From positions 11,671,501 through 11,735,500 of the forward strand of contig OU612070.1 in NCBI GenBank assembly GCA_914767715.1: 64,000 bases of DNA. The letters are read 5' to 3'. This DNA comes from Membranipora membranacea (taxonomy: Eukaryota; Bryozoa; Gymnolaemata; Cheilostomatida; Membraniporidae). Every line of letters begins with the position of its first letter. The stretch's first letter is position 1. The position numbers and the translations under genes were made by a program. Below, piece by piece: positions 26,401 through 36,847 of this stretch. The notes beneath the pieces were generated by a model. The model searched no databases. It was given only the letters and a program-made list of their open reading frames with translations, and was not told where the DNA came from.

Positions 26401-29400
26401 TTGTAAACGCCGAAGTTAAGGGAGTTTACTGGCAAAACATTCTGCCATTTAATTATATGAAAATTCTAAATAAATGCAAAATGCCAGATTGCTCTCCCCA
26501 AAAATAGGCCAGTGCACAATTTGGCGGGAGCTGCCATGTGTTTTTAGTGATCGATTATAACTGAAATGATTTTCCTCATTAAATTTCACAATATACTATA
26601 GTGTTACATACATTGAGTTAATCTCCCATGTAAGTAAATATCTTTGATTGTGTACACATCTTCAAGGTCAACCATCCACCATTGCTTTTTTAATGCCGGA
26701 CCATCAGTATGAGAATAGGCTCTGTCTTCTTTGTCATAAAGGATTCCATCTATGGCCCTAGATGCTGACCATTTGTATTTCTTCCCTTCGAATTCATCTT
26801 CGTATGTGCTGATCTGGTATGCAGACTTTCCAAATGCGATGTTTGGGTTTGTTGAAACTAAAATGTAACAAGTCCACAATGAATAGGTTTATTACTGTTT
26901 TATAGGATGGACTTGTTAGGCCATGGATCCATGGGACAAATCACAGTATCATGACTGAATAATTCAAAATGTACCAATACGTCTTGAATAAATTGTTTTA
27001 GACCTAACCCATAATACCTCTCAGGATGAAAATGCACCAAAAATTAAATTCAGCGGATCAGGTCCAAAATCCCTTAATGTCTATGATGTGTTTAACCCCT
27101 ATTTCCTTCCAAACTAAAGGAAAGCTTAATCAAAGTACACTTAATAGCTTGATGTTTGTAAGATAGAATGCACTGGTTCAACTCACGAAGCTGGTAGACC
27201 TGAACCTCAACCAGACTTATGAATCCATCTCTCACTACAGCAATGTACTGTCCCAGTTGACTGGGTTCCACGATCAAAGTGTGCTCAAACTTGTTCTCTA
27301 GTTTCTTCACTTTAGACCAACCACCACTGGTAAAGTTAATCTTATTGTTGACAGTCGTATCAGGTTTGATATTGAAATGTAAACAGTACTTCCAGAAAAG
27401 CGATCGGCTGAAATAAGAACAAACCATAGTTAGAAAATTTGATTGTGTTTGTTGACGCCCACTCCATCTTTTATCATCAAAATTTGTCTTGTCTCCTTTA
27501 ATTTGAATACGATGTTACAAAAATCATTTGTTTTACCTTACCTTGATCCCTGAAGCGTACATATATCTCGGAGATGAAATACGGTTTCTGTAGGTCTACA
27601 ATCCACCATTGACCGGACTCATTTTTATTAGTAGTGCTAAAGGCTGTGAGTGTGAAGTCGCCGTCTACTGCAATTCCTGCTCTTTCTGTGCCAAATGTGT
27701 TTATCTGGTAGGCTGGTTTATTCAGAGCCAAGTTCGGCCTCATATCTGCTCAAAAGAGTGACTAATTATCTTTAGGTACACCTGATGTAAGATTCAAAGG
27801 AAGCTACATCTGCAACACCACATTGAGCTAATTGATTATACCTATCAATTGCTTGAGCACGCATACATTATATTTATTGTGTTAAATGAACAGCGCCTGG
27901 TCATGTGGTGAAACCTTGGTGTCTAGGAAACGAGTCACCAGGTCATGTAGAAAAAGAAGACAAATCCTGTGCACCCTAGAGCGTATATACTCTAACCCTC
28001 CCTACTCTCACTTTTCCTGCACTTTGTAATGCAAACATTGTCTTTGTTTATTTGAGCTTAGTATGTGTAAATAATTAGTTATGCGTTTGGTGTGTAGAGC
28101 TATTTTTTGTTGAGTGAATTATAGCTCGGATTTAGCTTCGCTAGTTTTGGGGTGGCTTAATGTAAGCTAACACTACATTTCAACTAGCTGAGGTGGGCGA
28201 TCTTAAGGTAAACTGGATTGAGTAAATGTTTAAATTTGAGATCACTTGCAAAACTTTACTTCTGCAAATGGTTCACTGTTTTAGGGCTAATAAATATATA
28301 TATTTATATCCATATATATAAACACCGATAATATAAAAACATATTTTTCTTAAGCAAAAAGTAATCATTTCCGGTCACATTGGTAGAGACCACATTGTTA
28401 GTGACCTTTCGGGATGTGGTCACATTGGTAGTGGGAAAGGTACAGCAGACATGATCTTCTCTTTAAAGCAACTCCAAGAGAAACGCATTGAACACAATAT
28501 GACATTGTACATGATCTTCATCGATTTCACTAAAGCGTTGGACACCATTGACCGGACTACTCTGTGGAAGATGCTTCTGAAGCTGGGATTTCCAGGTCAC
28601 TTTACTAATCTTATCAGCGCTTTACATACCGACATGAAAGCCTCGGTTAAATTGAAGGTGAGCTGTCAAGTCAATTTCAAGTCAACAACGGCGTCCATAT
28701 TCCTGTCAGTTGTTTTGCACCATGCCTTTAATGACTGCAACAAGGGTGTATGGATGCAGAGCAGGTCTGGAGAAGATTTGTTCAATGTGAACCAGTACAA
28801 GTCTACAACAAGAACTAGAAGAGTCCTGGGACGAGAATTTATGTTTGCTGATGATACTGCCTTTACTGCTCACAACCATGATGATGCACAGGAGATTGTC
28901 AGCAGATTCGCCAGGTCTGCACATTAAGAAAACGGAGATGCTGTGTACGTGGTATTGGCAGACCCAGGCTGAGGTTCAAGGACATGGTGAAGAGAAACCT
29001 CAAAGATAAACCTGCTCAACACTCACCTGGTTGCTGCTGATAAACCTCTACTTCTGCAAGATTGATGAAACCACTCCGAGTCACAGCCACAAACCTGGCT
29101 TTCTCTCTTGGGTTGATCAAAATCGGCTGGATTAGCTTCTCTTCAAGTCTTGCAACCTTTGTCCATTTAGGAGTGGTGAAGTCAATTTGATCGTCATCTT
29201 TCAATTGGTTTTTGATAGTGTTGTCAGATCCCATGTAAACTGTAACACCTGCTCGATCTGCTGAAGTTGAATTTACAGTTAAGTTTAACATTGGGGAGGG
29301 GAGGGGCTTATGTTGTCGTGTCAGAGACACAGCGGAAGGTAAGTGGTATAAGGCTATACTCTCCTGCAAAAATATGATGACCACCCATATATCTCAAAAG

Positions 29401-31204
29401 AACTTTAATAAAACACATCCCTGTAAATTAGTTGTCATGGCTTAAGATGTGTATAGTTTGTTAGAGGCGGTGGTTTTGGGTATTGTGGGTTGGTCACAGT
29501 TCTGAGCATTGTGGACAGGGGGAGGAATTTCTGTCAGACCCAAAATTAGAAGGCAACCCTTGGTAGTATTGCATGATTGCTAAAGGTGTGACCAAATGTG
29601 CAATCAAAGCTCCAAAGTGGTATGTGGAGAAAACCATTTTCTAGCGTGCATACTAGTAAATAAATGTCAGTATTTCATTGTCATACCTTCCATTCATCAT
29701 CATGGAGGTCATATGCAATTTGTATACTTCAAGTCTGGAAAAAACTGTTTCCAAGCCAAATGCTTTTTTCTTCAAGATGATTTAACTTACCTCGTCCTTT
29801 TCGTGCATAAAGGATTATTTTGGCTATAATGAATTCTTTTGAGAGGTCCATGATCCACCATTGGGGACCAGGCCCCTCATTTTTAGTATGCGTGCACAAG
29901 TAGTCTTCATTGGTGTGGCTGTACAAAATCCCATCTACAGCGTTGGAGGCACTCCAGTTTTTAGGGGTCTCTCCAGTGTAAGTTGTCCTTTGATAGGCCG
30001 GCTTGTTTAATGCGATATTGATCTCGTGACCTGCAATAATAAAATGATAATCTTTCTTGTTAAATTATGACAATTGGGAGTAGGAGAAAACTATTTCTTA
30101 AGGATTTCGGGAGTAATCGACCCATGGTAATGACATTAAAGTCACTTTCAGATTGTGACGAATGACTTTTTGGACGCGAATACCGGTGTTAATTCGCCCT
30201 ATTACTAATTGGCGGCGTGGTTAGCGCGCTTGCACAGAATGCCTTCAAAGTGATTAGGGAGACCGGGGCTCAGGTCGTGGCAGATGTTTTTCATGTTCTT
30301 TGGAGTGAACCACAAATTCGAAGCATGGAACCATAGTGATTGTATGCTTATATAGATAACAGGTGCCTTATCAGGGCGCGTGGGACTTGAATACCAATGT
30401 CGCAAGGAGTAAATCAGCTGGTCGCAAAATGAGAGTTGGGAGACAGCGATGCACACAATGCTATTGTGTTCATTCTGTAAAGGAAATATAAACAAATAGA
30501 AGTTTACAACGACAATGAAGAAGGTTGCATTCTTAAAACATGTCCCTGTCCTGAATATCTCTCTAGTCAACAGTATACACACTCTTTCAGGCGTCATATT
30601 AACAAATATTTCACATGCTTTCCTGTTTGCAGCGCCCAATATCGTTACTGCGGGTGAACGGACCTCTTAGATAGCTTCTCAACAAGCAAACAAACATTTA
30701 GGGTCAATGATGTAAGATTAATACTATAAGTAGTGGCCTGACAAGAGTGCAAGTTTTTAATCATATGCAAAGCCTATTTTGAGAAAGCTAAGAATTCATA
30801 AATGTTTTATATTAGTAAGAGGGTAGGTACTGTGCCGCGATTGTATTGAAAGCAATCACATATCAGTGAATTGTCCTTTTAGAATAAATGTTACTGACTG
30901 GATGTCCACAAGGTGACCCATTGGGACAACTTGAACGGTGCTGAAAGAACTACACAACTGGACAATTGTTTTCTCACGCTAATGAGAGATTTGTATCCAG
31001 ACATTTTTGGCACTTTTAGTGGAACAGATCCAGCATCCGTGACAGTCGCAGTTTGCCAAGTACAACACAATCTGATGACAATAGAAGAAATGAAAACCAC
31101 CCGCATTTGAAAAAAATTAGATTTAATGGTGTGTTTGTATACTCACCTAATATAGAGCTACTGCAGACGAAAAACACAGCTACTAAAATCCCAACACCAC
31201 CCAT
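17497..31204 (-). CDS. Receptor B: FTP lectin-FN3 transmembrane protein, probably damaged
   Basis: Exons: 31147-31204, 29791-30030, 29027-29260, 27542-27745, 27187-27407, 26612-26857, 25860-26108, 25111-25272, 24543-24797, 24091-24211, 23073-23260, 22571-22659, 21877-22108, 21553-21659, 21140-21305, 20755-20863, 20659-20694, 20277-20526, 19733-19926, 19195 (or 19189)-19337, 17497-17588. Order: signal peptide, four FTP-type modules, four FN3-type modules including a juxtamembrane one (exons 16-18), a transmembrane helix in exon 19 (GVTAAGAVIVTVVIIVSATL), then a tail with YEHP, YNSV, YASI and YQNT motifs, stop TGA at 17497-17499. Lesions against C: exon 5 is 221 nt instead of 222 (a T lost near 27371, frameshift) and the exon 7 donor is ATGAGT instead of GTGAGT (25854-25859). 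Exon 10 uses a GC donor. Without the frameshift it would encode about 1,200 residues. It could be a pseudogene, or the lesions could be assembly errors. Confidence 0.8.
17622..17739. repeat. 118-bp hairpin element (37-bp inverted repeats) in intron 20 of B
   Basis: The arms 17622-17658 and 17703-17739 are inverted copies of each other with about five mismatches; both centre on atcctaaagct. The loop is about 44 bases. This looks like a very short MITE or foldback element. It is also present in C. D, whose intron 20 is otherwise homologous, does not show it. A LINE fragment starts just to its right. Confidence 0.7.
17745..18215 (+). mobile_element. LINE reverse transcriptase C-terminal fragment in intron 20 of B
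   Basis: Translation on the plus strand gives the ICPVLLYGAESWPLT-type and LQWFGHV...GRPKHRW motifs found at the end of non-LTR retrotransposon proteins; the longest open part is 17910-18212. In B a TAA interrupts the ICPVLL stretch (tgtaaggag where C has tgtatggag). It is antisense to the host gene and 5'-truncated. The C copy is at about 37096-37566, so it was inserted before the B/C duplication or was copied with it. Confidence 0.75.
20125..20185. repeat. Perfect 14-bp inverted repeat in intron 18 of B
   Basis: tttgcctgcatttg (20125-20138) and its exact reverse complement (20172-20185) are separated by 33 bases. The C copy is at 39476-39536. D has lost it. Function unknown; it may be a small foldback insertion. 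Confidence 0.55.
22797..22877 (-). pseudogene. Dead relic of ancestral exon 15 (FN3) inside gene B
   Basis: The sequence matches the 3' part of exon 15 of gene A (2599-2700): it includes CTATGTGGTG at the old exon end and the part before tttacaagacac. Its donor is now GCGAGT instead of GTGAGT, and the match ends at about 22877, where the sequence jumps to the A intron 11 homologue. This fixes the breakpoint of a deletion that removed exons 12-14 and part of 15. The same relic is in C at about 42148-42229. Confidence 0.7.
28370..29012 (+). mobile_element. LINE reverse transcriptase fragment in intron 3 of B, internally deleted
   Basis: The open part 28451-28927 carries reverse transcriptase motifs: FIDFTKALDTIDR (block with the first catalytic Asp) and FADDTAF (the FADD box). 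Compared with C, B has lost about 500 bases after 28924 (C 48245-48775) and the last part of the element, so its end lies about 15 bases from exon 3 of the host gene. It is antisense to the host gene. Confidence 0.8.
30096..30340 (+). mobile_element. SINE-like insertion in intron 1 of B
   Basis: A and C are continuous at this point (gaaaactaatattgtatgc), while B has about 240 extra bases. The insert contains a tRNA-like head on the plus strand, with ggcgtggttagcgcgcttgc resembling a pol III A-box region and ggctcaggtcg resembling a degenerate B box, followed by a body. Target duplications are not clear, so the class is inferred. Confidence 0.5.
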
Positions 31205-33149
31205 CTCAATGATTCATTATGATCTGTATCACTCCTAGGACACGAAAACTGAGGCTTACTTTGTTGAAGTTCAAGCAACGCAATGGGTATCCAGAATTGG
31301 AGCAGTGTTAGCTCTAAGTTGGTAGTGATAACAGATTGTTAAATTTTAGGTGCACTGACATCGCTAAGCTGACTGGTACCTCTAACAGTAACTAGTTCAT
31401 ATCAGAAGGAAGCATGACCTTATCATCAGTTTGTTTAGCACTTTAATACTTTCACTATCATGGTTTGGTATTTAGTCGAACACTTGACTTCGCTGATAAG
31501 GTGGGCAGTTCAGTTTTCACAACTTCCCCATTGAGATAAAAACGAAACAACATTTCAATTAGTTGGTTTCACCTAGCCAAAAGTTTTAAAAGCCGTTATC
31601 AAACACCATAGCAAACTGGTCACCGTGGAGTAGATATTGAAAACAACACAACTGTTTCTGCAGTAGCTTTTCGACCTTCCTGAATAAGCTTGACTTTGGT
31701 GATGCATCCAAATGATCATGATATCTCATAGTGAATAGAGTCAATTATATTTTTTGTTGTTTCGGAAATGTGAGATGCATTCAATTTTTAAATATTAGTA
31801 AATCGGTGATTTATATCAACACAAAATGCTACATAGGCCTACAGGCTATATTTCAAAAGACACTCATCTGAGTGATTTGTTACTAACCCTGATCTAAGTA
31901 CGACTGTTATATCATGATTCAAACCCAACGAATCTCTGCACTCAGACACTACGTTGGCAAATTTTGGTGGCAAATGATAAGAATATCCAACAGTCAACAA
32001 TTAGACTAAGGATTATCTGCCCCTGCTCATAAATGTATTACTACCCATAACATGACTATCGGTATCACTGAATACTAAAGATGATGATTTGCTCACTAAT
32101 AATCTTGCGCAGGCATGGCAAAGTAATTTCAGTCATAAGGATCCAAAATATTGTGCATATTGCCTCCCCTAGAAATGGCATAACAGCTTTTAAAAAAAAT
32201 TATCAGCTTATAAAACCAAAGTATTTTCATATTGATTCTTAAAAATCATCTATATTGGCCTTAATGAAGGTCAGTCATTAAAATCTACTGATTGCAAATG
32301 TTATTTATACCAGCACTCAGCATCGACCTTCAAACTGATAAAATAAGTCTTGTGTTTCAAACTCTCACGAATCAATTTGACTGCTAGCTAATAACATGGC
32401 ATTGGGACTATGAGTTTATTCGCAGAATAACAATGCAGGCAGAATTTTGTTTTTGTGTAGGCAGATCAATACGTTGTGTAGTCAGGTAGCACAGCAACAG
32501 AGACCCAACCTAACAACACCGATTTCGTCGGGAATCAAACACTGTTCATTTCCCATTTACTGTTTTTTAAAAAAAATAATAAGACAGCTTATTTACGGTT
32601 TTTGCCACAACTGGGAGGCATGGAATTTGACTGATGAGGCAGTGAGAACTTTACCTGATCAAACCACTCATGAAAACTTTTCTATTTAATTCTTCTACGA
32701 ACAAAGTTGTTTCCGTTGCTGCCACTTGAGTAATAGCCTGTCATTTCCCAGGCCACTTTTTATGAATAATTACACCATGTTATAATCTTTTCAAAGCCTC
32801 TCACCTTATTATTATACAGAAAATAAGAGCTTTTGCACAATTTTTTTCTAATGCTAAGCTACCATATCAAATAGAGGATTATCCCGTGATTCCTCATCCA
32901 ACAATTCCACTCAAAAGCAATAGTTTACCTAAAATCTATGGACTGAAGACCAGAAATAATCCCTAAATTCTTGATGACAGTGCTCTTCTATATTTTAGTG
33001 TGTGAGCTGTCTTAATTCTAATTTGGAGTTCTTAGATCAAACTACACTAAGAGTATGATCTAATATGTGATATTCATGGTTCAGTCAAATATAAGTGTGC
33101 TGAGCCTTGGGTATACACTGCAATCAATGAACCCAAGAGCCTATGCGTA

Positions 33150-34979
33150 GGTTACCGCAAACTTTAACATTGAAACACTAGTTTCAAAGTATTTGCTTGC
33201 ACAGCTGCTACCCATGGTAAAGTTTTCAAATCTCTTAAATGGAGATTAACAACATCACAAAGCAAACTGCTGCTATTATATTCCAAAGACGGTTGAGCCA
33301 CAAACTCATTCAACTTGTGTAAGAACAGCTTGTCTAGTATTGTATATGGCGGCCTAAAGAAAGTAACAACAAGCAGTGAGTATGGAAGAAAGATCATAAA
33401 TTTGACACCAATTTTTTGTTGCTATGTATGAAAGCAACACCCCACCAGATATCGATGAAACTAAAATGACTGGTCCTCCATTTGAAGTGATTGAAGACAA
33501 TGTACTGAAACAACTCAAGACAATCAACACTAGGAAAGGAGCTGGACCCGACGGACTAATCCCTAAGGTCCTTAGGATATGTGCCTACCAACTAGCCCCT
33601 ATTATTACTAAACTCTTCAATAACTCTATAGAGCAACATACAACACCTAAGCTATGGAAATCTGCTGTAATAAAACCACTACCAAAAGTCACCACACCAA
33701 AACAACTCAAAGACGACCGCCCGATAGCCATAACCAGCTGCCTATGTAAAATGTTAGAGAGACAACTTAAAATATACATAACTAAACACACAGCCATGGA
33801 CCGCCATCAGTTTGCCTACCGCCAGAAAATATCAACACAAGATGCTGTCTTATGTCTTACAACAACTATCACACACTTTATTGACAAAGCAGCCTCTAAC
33901 TATGCAAGATGTTTATTTTTGGACTTTTCTTCTGCTTTCAACACCATCAGAGTAGAGTAAGTATCTAATCCCCCTGCTGCAACACCTCGACACCAGAGTA
34001 ATAGGATGGGTAACTAGTTTCTTGAGTAACCGTGTCCAGCAAACAATGCTCAACAATCAACTGTCTGCACCAATATTGACTCATACAGGAACTCCCCAGG
34101 GCAGTGTACTCTCGCCACTATTATTCTCTATCTTTACAAACAGGATTACATCTACACTGTCAAATATCACAGTACTCAAATACACGGATGACACTTGTGT
34201 AATTGGATTAGTTGGTAATGATTTAGACTTCTGTAATTATTTTTCTGAAATTAATAGAATCTCCAAACAATGCACTGTTTTAGACTTACTACTTAATGCT
34301 TCTAAGACAAGGAAAATGCTTTTCTCTACTCAACGTCTCAAACCTAACACTCCTAAACTGAACCTAGAAGGCACCATTATATCATTTTGTGAAAAGGTAA
34401 AATACCTTGGTGTAGACATTGATAACATACTAAGATTCGAAGATTATGTGCATAAAATAGCTGGCAAAGCAAGTCAAAGGATGTATGTTGTTAAAAATTT
34501 TATGTGTCTGAGTTCGAAGCCATTAGCCTCCATGCTGTTCAAAAGTTTTGTAGTTTCACTCTTAATGTATTGTCTACCTGTTTTGCACACTAGCATACAT
34601 GCCAAGGACAAGAAATTACTAAGAAAAGTTTTCAACGATGCCAAGAATTTAGGGCTTGACGTAGGCGATCTCGATACCATTGTTAAACAGAGAACTAAAT
34701 CCATTATCATGTGCTGTTTTTCTGATGAAGACCACTTTGTACACAATTTTCTCGAACATTGCCCTTCTGGTCGTCTTAGACATATTAAATATCGCAGCTC
34801 ATGGGGCAAAGACTGTTTTCTGAGGCAAATATGCATCACACTTAATGAGATTCTTTTTTAAAAAAGTCCATAGATCCGTACACTGGTAGCAAGCTCTTTT
34901 TATGACAAAGTATATGCATCCATTTTTCGCAACATTTAATGTTTGTGATAGCTCATAAATCAATCAAACAATCAACATA
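33150..34979 (+). mobile_element. 5'-inverted LINE (CR1/jockey-like) in spacer 2
   Basis: The left part (33164-33397) reads on the minus strand as an endonuclease-like fragment (RPPYTILDKLFLHKLNEF, the YRPP region of LINE endonucleases). The right part reads on the plus strand as reverse transcriptase: GAGPDGLIP, LFLDFSSAFNTI (33424-33960), then after a frame break TPQGSVLSPLLFS and KYTDDT (34022-34861), with YTDD in place of the usual YADD. A simple tcaatcaaacaatcaac tail ends it at 34979. Inverted 5' part followed by forward 3' part is the layout produced by twin priming. Not active: frame broken and truncated. Confidence 0.75.
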
Positions 34980-36720
34980 CCGTGCTCTTCGCATAATCCT
35001 AACACACCATCGGAAGAGTAACTCGATACCGTTACGTATGTACAGCTAACCCAAGTCAGTCATACTATTTTTTTTAGCTTATTGTCACCTAAAGTATCAT
35101 CTAAAATCTGACAACAAGGTGAGGAATTACAAAGTCTCTGCAATGCTAGCTGGATGGGAAATCAACACATAAACATGAAATGTCTGTCTACTGTAGTTTT
35201 GCTATGGTTATTTTTGTTATTATATCACAACTGCACAGTGCACATGCTTCAATCACCACTTACCACCCTTTAGCTCCCATTGCAACATGAAAATGCTTCC
35301 TTTCACTAATAAGCCAAAGGGCCGGCCCGTAGGCAATGATGTGTATCACACTCACCGCTAGCAAGGGCAGTTCATTTGATTTCTCTACCTTCATGTGGCT
35401 TTCAAACCTCTCATCCTCCGGAAAAAACACGTAACAGGATATTCCTCAGTCAGCTGCTGGTGCAATATCAACATAGATGATACTCTAGCTGACAGCTAGG
35501 TGCGTGTTCACTAGTCTATGTGTAGATGTAAATCTACATGATAAATATTAATGTAGCCAAAAAATCAAATAGTGTAGCTTAACTAAGCAGATAAATTTGT
35601 GGGAGAGAGGATTAAAAGCACAACCTCTCACCTTTGTCAATGGATAGTGAATGTGCCTCTGAATATTATGGAGCCAAGAAAACAATTGGGGTTTTATTGC
35701 TAATTTTGCTAATTATGAGCTTAGAATTGACAGTTGCTGATTGGAGCGTATAGAAAAGGAACTGCATATGATAAATTTGTACTGTAATACCACCCTGGCG
35801 TGACAATAGATGCCTGAAACTCCAAAATACACATTAGAATAATTTACTCCGCTAGGTGTTGATTGTAGTTTTCAATGTTTATTTCTATAGGCTTTATTTA
35901 ATTGTTGTAATATGTATCTTTCGCCTACAGAGGTACAATTCGATCAGGTGCAAGAGGTTGGAAACGATGAACACTTAGAAGAAGATGTGTCATAATTATA
36001 TCTCCTTGAGCCTTTGGCCAAACTAGCGCTGATTCCCTCTGTTGTTGTTCTTCAAATGCCTAAATATAGTATGAGCATTTAAAAATTGGAAAAGCAAGCA
36101 GCTCCTTTTCAGTACTAAACACACACTTGCCCTAAGGACCAAACAAAAGCCCAGAGGATACCATCTCAATAAGTTTGTCTTTCTCACAAGGTAGTGTTGA
36201 GGGTAGCTTGCTTTTTATTACCCAATAGATCGAGAAACTATTTTGTTTTAGGATAGTGGTGTTTAAGTGCTAGTTTTATCATAATTGATACCCAAAGATG
36301 TCGTAAATATTTATTCATATGATGGGCAAATTTGAATAAAAGATCATGACGGAGTGCTATGAAGCAATTTTCTGTATTATGCATATCAGTCAAACATGGT
36401 GCTGGAATCAAACTTCGTACATACTTATTGTTCTTGGACAGACATGAGTTAATTCTCAACTATGAGTTTGAAAGTCATTCACAGTTGTAAAATATGGTTA
36501 CAGCAAGTTGGTTTACATACAATGACTAGCACTGAGAAAAGAAACTCTAAATCAACTAGCTAGATACATCGTCTAATTTTAGGATATCCGGAATTGGTCA
36601 GCATATTCTGTTCTGTGCACTCATCAGGAGTTACCTTAACATGTACAGAGGCGAGACAACTTCTAGTTTGCTTATATTAAGGGAAATAAGAATTCTGAAA
36701 GTTGTTTGGCTGGCAGAGCT

Positions 36721-36726
36721 TTTATT
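36721..36726 (-). other. Polyadenylation signal of gene C
   Basis: AATAAA on the minus strand about 120 bases past the stop, at the same relative position as in B and D. Confidence 0.55.
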
Positions 36727-36847
36727 TCATGAGTATCACAGCCTTGATTCATTGACAAAATGAAGTAAAGTCCTATGAATATTTGCAAGCTTGAAGATCT
36801 GCATTAAGTTTCAATGACAAAGATTGTGTTGTTCACTATTTTAATGT

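Larger units (their letters stand above)
31205..36847. other. Spacer between gene B start and gene C 3' end
   Basis: No host gene found. It shares the backbone of spacers 1 and 3 and additionally carries the LINE at about 33150-34979. The part from about 35500 to the right belongs to the nearly identical block. The first few hundred bases upstream of the B start are conserved in all three units and are the best candidate for the promoter. Confidence 0.6.

Noticed and set aside
28026-28924. Other-strand open frames over the intron 3 LINE
   Set aside because: Shadows of the plus-strand reverse transcriptase frame.
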